Assembly: GCA_035496935.1 (NCBI GenBank)
Contig: DATJED010000014.1
Coordinates: 62,001-126,000 of the forward strand
DNA length: 64,000 nucleotides
Source: Pseudopedobacter sp035496935
GTDB taxonomy: Bacteria; Bacteroidota; Bacteroidia; Sphingobacteriales; Sphingobacteriaceae
Reading direction: 5' to 3'
The position numbers were made by a program, and so were the translations under genes. Of the stretch, positions 46,392-56,111 are shown piece by piece. Numbering within the stretch: position 1 is the first letter of the stretch; each line of letters starts with the position of its first letter. Below the pieces are notes generated by a model that saw only the letters and a list, made by a program, of their open reading frames with translations, made no database searches and was not told where the DNA came from.

Positions 46392-47339
46392 TTATGTCCA
46401 CTCTGGAAATTGCGAAATATTTAGATCCAAAGCTGAAATTGCCTTCATTTCAGATTTACTAAGCTCAAAGTCAAAAATATTTAAATTCTCAATCATATGC
46501 GCTCTTTGTACAGTCCTGGGTATAGCAACCACACCACGCTGGTAATGCCACCTTAAACTCACCTGTGCGTTGCTTTTATTGTGGTTTTTTCCAATCTCAG
46601 CCAAGGTTTGGTTAGTAAAAAGTCCGTTCCTACCTTCTGCAAATGGTGCCCAAGCTTCCATTTGTACTCCGTTTTTCTTCAAATCATTATATGAATCTAC
46701 CTCGTGAAAGAAAGCATGAGTTTCAATTTGGTTTACTGCGGGTTTAATTTTTGCCACTGACATTAAGTCTTTATATTGAGCAGGGGTAAAATTACTTATG
46801 CCGATGGCTTTTATTTTACCTTCTTTATAAAGCTCTTCCATCATTCTCCACGAGCCTTTAAAATCGCCCCTTGGTCGATGAATAAGGTATAAATCCAGAT
46901 ATTCTGTGCCCAGTTTTTTTAAAGAGGTTTCAAAAGCAGATTTCGTCTTTTCATACCCGGAATCATCCACCCAAACTTTTGAAGTTATAAATAGTTCCTC
47001 TCTTTTTATGCCACTTTGTTTAATTCCCGAGCCAACAAATGTTTCGTTTCCATATCTGGTTGCAGTATCTAAAAGGCGGTACCCTACTGAAACAGCTTCA
47101 GCAACAGAACGTTCACATATTTCGCCTCTCAATGAATAAGTACCAAAACCAAGAATTGGCATAAGCAAACCATTATTTAGTTTAACGGTTGGAATTGAAC
47201 TATTGCTTTGTAAAGGATTTAAAGCGCTAAATGCACTATTGCCCAAAAATGGCAAAATGAATGTAGAGGCTGCAAATACCGCACTTTTTTGTAAAAAATC
47301 TCGACGTTTAATCTGGTTTTGTTGATCCTTGGTTTCCAT
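46392..47339 (-). CDS. Aldo/keto reductase with Tat-like signal
   Basis: A 315-residue TIM-barrel oxidoreductase. IKRRDFLQKSAVFAAS at 10-25 is a twin-arginine signal, unusual for a normally cytoplasmic family, and suggests folded export with bound cofactor. The AKR tetrad is Asp91, Tyr96, Lys121 and His154 (LLDTATRYGNE, ITSKVW, YLIHRPRG). The C-terminal AIPRTVQRAHMIENLNIFDFELS is the NADP-binding end in changed form (usually IPKS). Substrate is unknown; it lies downstream of PUL 2 but 241 bases after it and beyond a hairpin, so it is probably a separate unit. Confidence 0.88.
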   Translation of the reverse strand: METKDQQNQIKRRDFLQKSAVFAASTFILPFLGNSAFSALNPLQSNSSIPTVKLNNGLLMPILGFGTYSLRGEICERSVAEAVSVGYRLLDTATRYGNETFVGSGIKQSGIKREELFITSKVWVDDSGYEKTKSAFETSLKKLGTEYLDLYLIHRPRGDFKGSWRMMEELYKEGKIKAIGISNFTPAQYKDLMSVAKIKPAVNQIETHAFFHEVDSYNDLKKNGVQMEAWAPFAEGRNGLFTNQTLAEIGKNHNKSNAQVSLRWHYQRGVVAIPRTVQRAHMIENLNIFDFELSKSEMKAISALDLNISQFPEWT

Positions 47340-47542
47340 GTTTTTATTAATTCGGTTTTTGTTTTAATCCCTTACAGCCTGCAATTCACTTTCATCTTCT
47401 TTTATATAAGAAATCTCGATAATACTTGTGCGATTTCAGCACCCACTTCTTTATTATCAAGAACCATATCCCCTTTATCAACACATGATAAGGATAAAGT
47501 TAGCAACAGACGCTTTAAAAGTTTGTAAAATGTGTTTTTTAA

Positions 47543-47572
47543 GGGGCTGTACTTTAAATTAAAGACAGCCCC
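47543..47572. terminator. Hairpin after the PUL 2 operon
   Basis: GGGGCTGT (47543-47550) pairs with ACAGCCCC (47565-47572), with a further CTTT/AAAG pairing inside one bulged A. It starts eight bases after the last PUL 2 gene. No T-run follows on the minus strand, so terminator function is likely from position and stem strength only. Confidence 0.5.
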
Positions 47573-47580
47573 AATATTAA

Positions 47581-48582
47581 TTACCATTGAATTTGCTGAT
47601 CTAAATCAGGTATCAATGTGTTTAAGTCGCGTTGCATGGACAACGTACCATCTACCTTATATTTCAATCGTTGTCCGGGGATTGTGGTATAATCTTCAAA
47701 TTCATAAGACAGATAAAGCGTTATATAAATATGCTTCATATATGGACGCTGGTCATCAAAAGCTTCATCTATCGTATAGTAAGATTGATTTGCACCCAAC
47801 TTAAATTTGTTGTTTGCCACATTATCACTCCATACCTCCAACTTTTTCTTTTGAATATCTATCCTATCATCCGTAAACTTCATAAACACCTTGTAATTTT
47901 TACGATCCAGATAATCTACATCTCTAAGTCCAGCATACAGAAAAATGGTTTTATCGTCCACCACATAAGTTCGGTAGGTGTTTAACGTAAGAGGCTCAGT
48001 ATCTCCATCAAGAAAAATTTTGTACAATGTACCACCGTATTGGCCTGAGTAATCGTTAAACGGAATAATATGCATCATTGCTCTGCGGTAGGTTTTGTTT
48101 GGGTTAGCGGTATAATCGTATGATGGATCATTTTCAATCTGCAAAGGCAACACCCATTTATCAGACTGATCCAGATCTCCTAACTTAAAATCAATAGGCA
48201 GGTTAACAGTGCTTACACCGGCCGGGACCTCTAGTGTTTCAGGCATGGCATAATAACTATTACCCAATTGCTTAAAGTAAAGTTCTTGGCGATCGCCATA
48301 CTGCTCGCGATTTAAGTTTGCGAGTGTATCAGGATCCAAACTGAAATGTATGGTACGTTTTTTTGTATTAGGTGTTGAACCACTGATGATAACCGGAAGA
48401 TTAAACCGCATCTCTCCGTTGGCGTTGTAACGTATGTATGTTGGCGATACTCCCTGATTGTTTGGGTTTGCCTTAAATGATATCATCTGGCTGAATTGCT
48501 CGTTTTCCCATTCATCATTACATGAAACAAAGCATGCCGCTGATGTTATCATTAAAAATAGAATATATATACTCTTTTTCAT
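47581..48582 (-). CDS. Surface lipoprotein, DUF1735/DUF4361-like (PUL 2)
   Basis: A 333-residue lipoprotein with lipobox ACFVSC (Cys at about 21) followed by NDEWENEQF. The N-terminal half (about 30-145) resembles the DUF1735/BT_3987-like Ig fold (VPAGVSTVNLPIDF, WVLPLQIEN). The C-terminal half (about 170-330) resembles the DUF4361 lipocalin-like domain (YSGQYGGTLYKIF, HIYITLYLSYEFEDYT). No enzyme motif is seen. It is last in the PUL 2 operon, 20 bases after the SusD stop, and probably binds the glycan at the cell surface. Confidence 0.78.
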   Translation of the reverse strand: MKKSIYILFLMITSAACFVSCNDEWENEQFSQMISFKANPNNQGVSPTYIRYNANGEMRFNLPVIISGSTPNTKKRTIHFSLDPDTLANLNREQYGDRQELYFKQLGNSYYAMPETLEVPAGVSTVNLPIDFKLGDLDQSDKWVLPLQIENDPSYDYTANPNKTYRRAMMHIIPFNDYSGQYGGTLYKIFLDGDTEPLTLNTYRTYVVDDKTIFLYAGLRDVDYLDRKNYKVFMKFTDDRIDIQKKKLEVWSDNVANNKFKLGANQSYYTIDEAFDDQRPYMKHIYITLYLSYEFEDYTTIPGQRLKYKVDGTLSMQRDLNTLIPDLDQQIQW

Positions 48583-48601
48583 TGTTATAAATTAAAATAA
48601 A

Positions 48602-50680
48602 TTATTCAGGATTTGTCCAGCCTGGGTTTTGTACCAGATATTTATTGCGTCTAAGCTCGTTAAAACTAATAGGCCAAAACCACATTTTAAGCGTAAAAAT
48701 GGAAGGCAAGGACGGTGTTGCAACTGGTGTATGGAAAAGCGCTGCCTGATCTTTAGTCGCATACGCATCATTTCCATAAACCGGGGCAGCTTCCTCTATC
48801 GAAGCGTCTGTCCAACGGCGCAAATCAAAATACCTGTGTCCTTCAGCAAACAGCTCAATCTGGCGCTCTCTTTTTAATTTTATACGGAATTTATTTTGAT
48901 CACCATATACATCATCTGTATAATCAGGTACTCCGGCCCGGATGCGGACAGGCTGAATTCCTTTTTTCATTTCCGTAATATCCCTTGATACTGCATGTGT
49001 TTTAGTGCCATCCCACGAAGGTATGTTGTACGATCCGTTCAGTTCGTTCAGTGCTTCTGCATAAATCAATAGCACTTCTGCATAGCGGATTGCCGGGTCA
49101 ACTTTGCTTTCCATCCTGCTCCGATCACCTGGATTAGGAGATGTTACATTAGCGATATCAATTGGGTTTACATATTTTTTTATGCCGATTCCAGTACGCG
49201 TCCAATTACTTGAGTTTTTATATCCATTAGGATCTCCACGGTAATACCATATTTGTACATTTTTCTTTTCATCTGTAGCGCTTGCTTTCAAAAAGTGCCA
49301 TGTAGAACCGTTATACGAAACAGAAGCATAAAAACGAGGTTCGCGTTGTACATATTGTTTACTCACACCAACACCCAAAGGACCCAATTCGGGATAATTT
49401 GCTAAGTCGCCTGTTGTTACAAAACCTGGTGTACGAGCAGCAGTGTTATACCGTCCCTCATAGCCCTGTCTTCCAGCATACATACTGTTCATTCCGGAAA
49501 TATCGCTACCGTCGTTCATGTAATAAGCATCAGCCTGCTTTTGTGTCATCCCGTGTGAATTATAACCTTTACCCTCACGATTTGGTAACTGGTTCACTAC
49601 CATTTCGTTTATTCCTTCGTTACCTTGATTTTGACCTCGGGTAAAAATAAGTTCAGGATTCTGATAAGCAGGAACTTCTCCATTGAACAACGCCCTATAT
49701 GATTCAAAAGGGTCTATATTACTCCAGCCAAGAGGCCAGTTGCTGTTAGAAAAGTTACTATCAAACGGAGGCGTAACGGTTGCGGGGTAAGCGATGTCTC
49801 CAGTTGTTTTCTTATAAGCTACATACAAATTATACTGCCCCAAGTCCATTACATCTTTTGCGGCGGCGGCGGCCTTAGCCCATTTAGATTCGTCATACGT
49901 TGCCGAAAGTAAAGGCTTTCCATCCTTGTTAACCATTGCAGTAGCTACGGCACTCGGCGCTTTTCCGTTAGCCAAGGGGCTTGCGGCATATAACAATACT
50001 TTAGCCCTAAGAGCCAATGCAGCGCCACGGGTAGGCTGGCTAAGCCCCTGTCCCGATCGGGTAAACGGAAGCCCTTTAGCGGCCTCAGCAAGTTCTTCAG
50101 AAAGATAGTTTGCACATTCTTCATAGGAGTTGCGTGGCTGTGCTATTTCGTCATATTCTTTTGTATAATCAATGCCTTCGTTAGGCACAATAGGGATAGG
50201 ACCATAGGTACGTAACAGTATAAAATAGAAATATGCTCTTAAAAACCTAGCTTGCCCCTTTCTGTCTGCTATTTCGGCTTCGGAAAACTCTTTGTTCATA
50301 TCTATATTATTCAAGAAAATAGAAGCTTGCCGAATTCCTTTGTATGCTGCATTCCAAATTTCGGTGCTTTCACCTCCCAAACCGTTTTCATCGTATTGCC
50401 CGTTTTTCCATCTCTTGTATTCATCATCTTCACCTCCATAAAACATATCGTCTGCAAAGTTAAAGGGCACATTTTTTTTGCTGCTTACATCCTGCAAATA
50501 ATTACTTCCAAGAAAGGAATAGGCCCTCGCTAACCATCTTTCTGAATAATCCTTATTGGTGAAAGCGCTCTCTGTGGTCAATCGCTCATCAAACAAATAA
50601 TCTGAGTCTAAATAATCGGAGCATCCTCCGCTTATTAAAATGAGCGACGCAAAAGTTAAAATTTTAAATATCCTTTTCAT
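48602..50680 (-). CDS. SusD-family glycan-binding lipoprotein (PUL 2)
   Basis: A 692-residue lipoprotein with lipobox LISGGC and the start SDYLDSDYL. SusD/RagB marks: GQARFLRAYFYFILLRTYGPIPIVP (about 142-166), ALRAKVLLYAASPLANG, RYAEVLLIYAEALNELNG and the end KRERQIELFAEGHRYFDLRRW, followed by FNELRRNKYLVQNPGW. It starts 13 bases after the SusC stop. It caps the SusC pore and binds the PUL 2 substrate; substrate is inferred from neighbours (GH76, GH92) as alpha-mannan-like. Confidence 0.96.
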   Translation of the reverse strand: MKRIFKILTFASLILISGGCSDYLDSDYLFDERLTTESAFTNKDYSERWLARAYSFLGSNYLQDVSSKKNVPFNFADDMFYGGEDDEYKRWKNGQYDENGLGGESTEIWNAAYKGIRQASIFLNNIDMNKEFSEAEIADRKGQARFLRAYFYFILLRTYGPIPIVPNEGIDYTKEYDEIAQPRNSYEECANYLSEELAEAAKGLPFTRSGQGLSQPTRGAALALRAKVLLYAASPLANGKAPSAVATAMVNKDGKPLLSATYDESKWAKAAAAAKDVMDLGQYNLYVAYKKTTGDIAYPATVTPPFDSNFSNSNWPLGWSNIDPFESYRALFNGEVPAYQNPELIFTRGQNQGNEGINEMVVNQLPNREGKGYNSHGMTQKQADAYYMNDGSDISGMNSMYAGRQGYEGRYNTAARTPGFVTTGDLANYPELGPLGVGVSKQYVQREPRFYASVSYNGSTWHFLKASATDEKKNVQIWYYRGDPNGYKNSSNWTRTGIGIKKYVNPIDIANVTSPNPGDRSRMESKVDPAIRYAEVLLIYAEALNELNGSYNIPSWDGTKTHAVSRDITEMKKGIQPVRIRAGVPDYTDDVYGDQNKFRIKLKRERQIELFAEGHRYFDLRRWTDASIEEAAPVYGNDAYATKDQAALFHTPVATPSLPSIFTLKMWFWPISFNELRRNKYLVQNPGWTNPE

Positions 50681-50692
50681 AATTGTTATTGC

Positions 50693-53600
50693 TTATAAAG
50701 TAACTGAAACACCTGCTGAGAATGTTCTGCTAAGAGGGTAAACTTTGCCTGTTGAGCTTCCCAATTCAGGATCCCAAAGCTTAAATTTGGTAAATGTAAC
50801 TAGGTTAGTTCCTATTAAAAAGAAACGGACACTTTTAAGATGCGCTCGATTTACCAAAGCTTTAGGCAATGAATAACCCATATCTAGCGTTTTTAAACGC
50901 AGGTAAGAACCATCTCTAAGCCAGAATGTAGACTTCCGATAATTGTTGGAATTTGCACCATAAGTTAACCGGGGATATTCTGCATTCGGATCTTCATTTT
51001 GTCCTAATACCCAGCGCTTACTATCTGCCAGTTCATTCAGTATATTTCCCCAACCATCTCCGCCTTGGAACATATAAACGGTAGTTCCATCAATAAAAAA
51101 AGTTGATTTACCTACTCCTTGAAAATGCACATTGATGTCTAAATCTTTCCATCTCGCAGAGAGCCCAAATCCATAGGTTAGATTAGGGCGAGTTGTTGCC
51201 CCAATAGCTACTATATCCGCGTCATTAATAACCCCGTCACCATTCACATCCTTGTATTTTATATCCCCTGGCATTACGTTGCCAAATTCTTGTTTGGGGC
51301 TATTTCGAATGTCATCGTAATCTTTAAACAGGCCTAAATCTATTAAACCTCTAGCCTGGTTTACCCGATGTCCTTCGTCTAATTTGTAAGAATAGATGGT
51401 GTTTTCTTCATCTCGCTCAATAATCTCATTCTTACTCGCGGTAAAGTTCCCACGGAACGTAAAGTCTATCGCTTTCACTTTTTGTTTGAGCACAATATTA
51501 CCATCAAATCCGTGTGCTTCTACAATACCTACATTGGCAAAAGGAATGTTCTCTAAACCTACGGAACCTGAAAGGTGCTCGCGTTTCATATAAATCCCTT
51601 TTCGACGCTCGGAAAAATAATCAATAGCTCCGCTAAACTTATCGCGAAAGAATGAATAGTCTATCCCCAAATCTTGCTTAGTAGAAATTTCCCAGGAAAC
51701 ATTGGGAGAAGCTACGCCAGAATAATGCAGACCATCCCACGAATTTGGGAAACCGTAATCTCCAAATTCATACCCTCCTCCTGTCATCTGTTCTATAGTA
51801 TACAAGTAAGGAAACCTGACGTCGCCTAAATTATCGTTTCCTGTTTTGCCGTATGAATAACGGACCTTAAACATATCTATCCAATTCACATTTTTCAGTA
51901 AAGGTTCTTCTCCTATATTCCAAGCGCCCGAAATGGCGGGAAAAAATCCGAACCTATAATCTTTATGAAAATTTTCCGAACCAGTATATCCAAAATTGAA
52001 ATCAATAAAATAACGTGATTTCCAATCGTAATTAACACGGCCGGCCCATCCTTGGTTACGGCGAGCAATTCCATTTTTAAGATCTGTACCGATATCTTGC
52101 GTAAATACTTTTGAAGACTGCGTATATTTAGCAACACCACCGAAATGATGAGTTCCTACACGACGGTCATAATGCATTTCTCCTTCGAGAAACTCATTTT
52201 TGCTCCCATCTGCACCTGATGTTTGAGCCATTTTTTGTTCTTCTGCCTCCCGGGAATAATTAATTTCGCCATTTGGTCCACGTTTACGGTTGGCATTCCA
52301 TACTTCAGGATTTTTAAAGCGTTTAATCCAGTTACTGTTATAAGTATCGTAGCCATATCGTCCAACAAATCGAAGTCCTTTGGTAACAAAATCTAATTTT
52401 TGGTTTAAGTTCAAAGTGGTTTGGATATTGTTTTTCCAACTTTCGTTATACCCGGTCATGGTGCCCTGTACCCATGGGTTTAAATTATCGGCTTTCTCTG
52501 TCCAGGAAGGAATTTTACCGTCTGAATATTGCAGGGGCATCATAATAGGGTTATAACCCATCAAACTAGTCCAAATCGCATCGGTTCCGGCTCCAGGATC
52601 ATTTTGCTTCCTCAAAGAACCAGAAACACTAGCTGTCAGCACTGTAGACTTGGTAATATCCATATCGACGTTTAAACGATACGTATAATTACGGAAATTG
52701 GTATTTGTATTATAATCTTTAAGCGCATCGTCAACTTTATACATCCCTTGCTGATTCTGGTAGCTTCCAGATATGTAATAACGGGCAGTATTTCCCCCTC
52801 CGCTTAGGTTTAGTACGCTACGCTCACTTCTTGCGCCATCCCGCAATACAACGTCCATCCAGTTTACGTTTGGAAAAAGATCGGGATCAAGTCCTAAACG
52901 AAGTACTTCCAATTCTGAAGCCGAAAAAAGTGGCTGTTCGTTACGGGCAATCTTTGCCTCGTTGGACATCGATGCGTACTGGTAGCCATCTGCAAATTCT
53001 GGGAGTTGCGTAAAAGTATTATAAAAACCTTCCAACTTTGCATTGATATTAACTTTGCCTGCCTGCCCTCGCTTGGTGGTAATAAGTATTACGCCATTTG
53101 CACCCCTGCTCCCATAAATGGCAGTTGCAGAAGCGTCTTTTAAAACAGAAAAAGACTCTATGTCTTCTACGTTGATTTCATTTATATCACGTTCGAAACC
53201 GTCAATCAACACCAATGCCGCGTTGCTAGCGCCAAAAGTAGAAATACTGCGAATCCAAAACTCAGAAACACTCCCAGGACGTCCAGAAGTTTTCATAGCC
53301 ATAATTCCAGGTACTACGCCAGCCAAACCGTCTGCCACAAATGAAGATGGGTTAGATTTGAGTTGCGCTATATCCACAGTTGTAATTGCCCCTGTTACAG
53401 CAATCTTCTTCTGTGCTCCAGTAGCTGTAACAACTACTTCGTTGAGCGCACTAACGTCAGATTCTTTCAATGCTACATTGATTACCCTTTGATCCTTAAC
53501 TATTATCTCCTGCTTTTCAAAACCAATATAACTGTAGATTAATGCTTGATAAGTTTTTATCTTAATGCTATATTTTCCGTCGATATCAGTGGTAGTTCCT

Positions 53601-53752
53601 AATCCTGGTGTATTGCTGATTGATACACTTACTCCGATAAGAGGTTGTTTATTTAAATCGGTAACAACCCCTTTCACTACGACCTCTTCTTGTGCCAAAA
53701 CACTAAAGGAAATCCCTAGCAATACTATGCATGTTAGTAAAATAAATTTCAT
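50693..53752 (-). CDS. SusC-family TonB-dependent transporter (PUL 2)
   Basis: A 1019-residue outer-membrane protein with a signal peptide ending SVLAQ. A carboxypeptidase-regulatory-like domain (about 25-100) leads to the TonB box NEVVVTATG, the plug (ALVLIDGFERDINEINVEDIESFSVLKD, split around 180-205, and ATAIYGSRGANGV) and the barrel ending in LSRTFSAGVSVTL. There is no STN domain, as in PUL 1, which fits control by a one-component repressor. It follows the IPT/NHL lipoprotein gene by 26 bases. Confidence 0.97.
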   Translation of the reverse strand: MKFILLTCIVLLGISFSVLAQEEVVVKGVVTDLNKQPLIGVSVSISNTPGLGTTTDIDGKYSIKIKTYQALIYSYIGFEKQEIIVKDQRVINVALKESDVSALNEVVVTATGAQKKIAVTGAITTVDIAQLKSNPSSFVADGLAGVVPGIMAMKTSGRPGSVSEFWIRSISTFGASNAALVLIDGFERDINEINVEDIESFSVLKDASATAIYGSRGANGVILITTKRGQAGKVNINAKLEGFYNTFTQLPEFADGYQYASMSNEAKIARNEQPLFSASELEVLRLGLDPDLFPNVNWMDVVLRDGARSERSVLNLSGGGNTARYYISGSYQNQQGMYKVDDALKDYNTNTNFRNYTYRLNVDMDITKSTVLTASVSGSLRKQNDPGAGTDAIWTSLMGYNPIMMPLQYSDGKIPSWTEKADNLNPWVQGTMTGYNESWKNNIQTTLNLNQKLDFVTKGLRFVGRYGYDTYNSNWIKRFKNPEVWNANRKRGPNGEINYSREAEEQKMAQTSGADGSKNEFLEGEMHYDRRVGTHHFGGVAKYTQSSKVFTQDIGTDLKNGIARRNQGWAGRVNYDWKSRYFIDFNFGYTGSENFHKDYRFGFFPAISGAWNIGEEPLLKNVNWIDMFKVRYSYGKTGNDNLGDVRFPYLYTIEQMTGGGYEFGDYGFPNSWDGLHYSGVASPNVSWEISTKQDLGIDYSFFRDKFSGAIDYFSERRKGIYMKREHLSGSVGLENIPFANVGIVEAHGFDGNIVLKQKVKAIDFTFRGNFTASKNEIIERDEENTIYSYKLDEGHRVNQARGLIDLGLFKDYDDIRNSPKQEFGNVMPGDIKYKDVNGDGVINDADIVAIGATTRPNLTYGFGLSARWKDLDINVHFQGVGKSTFFIDGTTVYMFQGGDGWGNILNELADSKRWVLGQNEDPNAEYPRLTYGANSNNYRKSTFWLRDGSYLRLKTLDMGYSLPKALVNRAHLKSVRFFLIGTNLVTFTKFKLWDPELGSSTGKVYPLSRTFSAGVSVTL

Positions 53753-53778
53753 AATTATATATACTGAATTTTAATTAA

Positions 53779-55185
53779 TTATTCCTCTTTAGCGATTTTT
53801 CTGATAAGCCAATTTCCCGAATCTCCGATGTAAAAACATTTCCTTTCTTCATCATAAGCAATCGCTTGTGGCAAGTTGAAACGAGCTTCTGTACGCAGAT
53901 CGCCGTCGGCATATCCCTTATCTCCGTTATTTCCCCTTCCCGCAAATGTGCCAACCCTTCCCTGAGGTGTTAAAGTACGTACGGCATGGTTTTTACCATC
54001 ACAGAAGTAAAAATCATACTGGTCGCCCCCTGTAGCTTCGTAGTCTGGATTTTTTACAAACACCCCTTGTGAAGGGTAGTTTAAACGAGCGTTAGTGCCT
54101 ATTCCGTCTGCATAGCCGGCTTTGTTATATTCACCACAAACTGTATAAGGAGTTGTAAATGTTTTCTTTGCGTAGTCATAATCTGTACGCAAAATATAAT
54201 TCTGATCTCTTCCTATCAGATATGCGTAATCTCCTGATGGATGGATTACTATATAGAACGCTGTCTTAGAAGTAGATGCTGTGAGAGCCGATCTTACTTC
54301 CTTGGTTTGAAAATCATACCTCACTAAATCACCTCCTCTATATCTAAAATAATACAGTTCGCCGTTTTTAGGGTGAACCGCAATGCTCGTTATATTCCCG
54401 TTCATCTCCCCAACGGCATTCATATCGAAGGGTTCATTCTGCTTAAAATTGGATGACCTGCTATATGTATAACAACCGGCGTGTGTTTCCTTTTCTTGAT
54501 CGTCAGCCACTACCATATCCTGATCTCCGTCAATCCTCCATGTCATTGAGGTCATTTTCTTTAAATTGGTTTTAAAGTAGCTCACATACCGCTGGTCAAA
54601 ATCAATTAGCCGGGTCTTGTAGTTAATTGAGCCATCACTGCTTGTAAAATAGAGATGGTCGTGGTTTTTTGGATCAAATGAAAACCATAATATGCCTTTA
54701 AATGCGCCACAATCATTAAATGGGCCTTCTTTGTCCACATAGTCACTTCCCACCTCGTAATAGGTGCCTAAAAAGGTAGAAACAAGCATTTTCTTGGTGT
54801 ATGCAAATATTTCTGTTGCTTGGGTTTGGGCAAGCTCTTCATCGTTATCGCCCAAAATACTTACATGTATATCGCCGTCATACGCCCCTGCCGGAACAAT
54901 ACAGTACAAACTATTATTTTTTACACCAATAACTTTGGCTTCTTTTCCCCCGATAGTAACCACTATCTTAGATAAATCGTTTCCGAAATTATCCCCATAT
55001 ATTACGAGGTTGCTTCCTGCGGCTCCTTCTTTAGGGGTGAAATCCGTAACAGCTACAGGTTTAGACGGATCGTAACTAGCTTCTTGTTTTACGCTCTCCT
55101 TTTTACATTGTGTTAAGGAAAGCATAATCAATCCTAGCAACACCCAATGGGTACGCCAGCGCTTAAAATTGTTTTTTATTTTCAT
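53779..55185 (-). CDS. IPT/TIG and NHL-repeat surface lipoprotein (PUL 2, first gene)
   Basis: A 468-residue lipoprotein with lipobox MLSLTQC (Cys at 27). Residues about 43-128 form an IPT/TIG domain (VTDFTPKEGAAGSNLVIYGDNFG split across 45-68). The remainder is an NHL-type beta-propeller: repeated blocks such as AYLIGRDQNYILR, DFYFCDGKNHAVR, GTFAGRGNNGDKGYADG and CFYIGDSGNWLIRKI. Such proteins are common in Bacteroidota PULs and probably bind glycan at the surface. It is placed before susC, not after susD, and is the first gene behind the predicted LacI operator. Confidence 0.88.
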   Translation of the reverse strand: MKIKNNFKRWRTHWVLLGLIMLSLTQCKKESVKQEASYDPSKPVAVTDFTPKEGAAGSNLVIYGDNFGNDLSKIVVTIGGKEAKVIGVKNNSLYCIVPAGAYDGDIHVSILGDNDEELAQTQATEIFAYTKKMLVSTFLGTYYEVGSDYVDKEGPFNDCGAFKGILWFSFDPKNHDHLYFTSSDGSINYKTRLIDFDQRYVSYFKTNLKKMTSMTWRIDGDQDMVVADDQEKETHAGCYTYSRSSNFKQNEPFDMNAVGEMNGNITSIAVHPKNGELYYFRYRGGDLVRYDFQTKEVRSALTASTSKTAFYIVIHPSGDYAYLIGRDQNYILRTDYDYAKKTFTTPYTVCGEYNKAGYADGIGTNARLNYPSQGVFVKNPDYEATGGDQYDFYFCDGKNHAVRTLTPQGRVGTFAGRGNNGDKGYADGDLRTEARFNLPQAIAYDEERKCFYIGDSGNWLIRKIAKEE

Positions 55186-55215
55186 ATTTACTGGTTTTAT
55201 CGGCTGAATGCCTGG

Positions 55216-55227
55216 TTAATCGATTTA
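55216..55227. promoter_or_regulatory. LacI-type operator before PUL 2
   Basis: TTAATCGATTTA differs at one base from the perfect palindrome TAAATCGATTTA at 36305, and flanking AG on the right is shared. It lies 31 bases before the first PUL 2 gene, almost the same distance as at the ROK gene. No clear -7 box was found beside it. Confidence 0.6.
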
Positions 55228-55965
55228 GCTGTCAACCGCCTATATCCAACACTTCTATTCGGAGAATGTTTATCCGGCGAAGATTATAGGGGATTGATGT
55301 GGATTTAAGGTTTAAAAAGTAATTATTCTCTATAGTAAAAATTTAGGTGCATTTTTTTTGATTACTTATTTGAAAAATTTCATGGGATAATAAATCAGCC
55401 ATCTGAAATAAATACGGTTGTCATTTAGTACAATTTAAATTTTATCACTAGTTTATGTATCAACATAACAACTCTTTATTCCAATTTCCTAAGCCATTAT
55501 TTTATTTAATGTCTACAAGCTGAATTAAAATTAGATGTTGGTGTTGTTCTTATAATTGGTATTGCATCTTTAAATATGTAAGGATACAAAAGGAGTCCTT
55601 TTCTGAAATTGTTCTTTCAACTCTTCAATCCCAGATAAGTTTCCATGAGTTAAAGTAAAGAAATAGGCAACGAATTATTTGTTCAAAGTTTTGTCGATTT
55701 GTATCAATTTATTTACAGAGAACACCGATAAGCAATTCAAAACAACAGTTAATAAATAGACTTAATTTATTTGTTGTAAACTATCAGTTTTTCTTGACCG
55801 TCTCGATATATGAACTTTTTCTGCTTATGTCGTTTCTGCCAAAGCAAGAAATTGACGACTGAAAACTGTTGAAGTTGTTTGGGCTATTTTACAACCCCCT
55901 AAAACCAGCTAAAGGATTGTCCTATTTTTTCATCTGGTCTAATTGCTTTAACAATTAATTACGAG

Positions 55966-56004
55966 GAAGAGCAGGCTTCGTTTCGCACCTGCTCTTCTTT
56001 TTTT
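55966..56004 (+). terminator. Strong intrinsic terminator on the plus strand (orphan)
   Basis: GAAGAGCAGG (55966-55975) and CCTGCTCTTC (55988-55997) form a perfect 10-base GC-rich stem with a 12-base loop, followed by seven T. The T-run is only on the plus strand; on the minus strand, where the flanking genes lie, the stem is followed by CTCGTAATT. Confidence 0.8.
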
Positions 56005-56111
56005 ATTATTGGTAATTCATCAGTCACAGTATCCGCCCACCTGAGGCTTAATTAAAAATCAGTACCGTCAATAATACTTTAAACGGTAAATACCATATCA
56101 TTACCCATCAG

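Larger units (their letters stand above)
55186..56111. other. 926-base intergenic region between PUL 2 and PUL 3
   Basis: The longest gene-free stretch of the window. It holds the LacI-type palindrome at 55216-55227 near PUL 2 and a strong plus-strand terminator at 55966-56004. Between them I see no protein gene on either strand. The terminator points to a short plus-strand transcript or to a lost gene in about 55300-55960. Confidence 0.6.

Noticed and set aside
47402..47587. A 61-codon minus-strand frame with a lipobox-like LTLSLSC
   Set aside because: It overlaps the end of the PUL 2 lipoprotein gene and the hairpin at 47543-47572, and has no recognisable mature part. It may be a gene scrap but cannot be supported.
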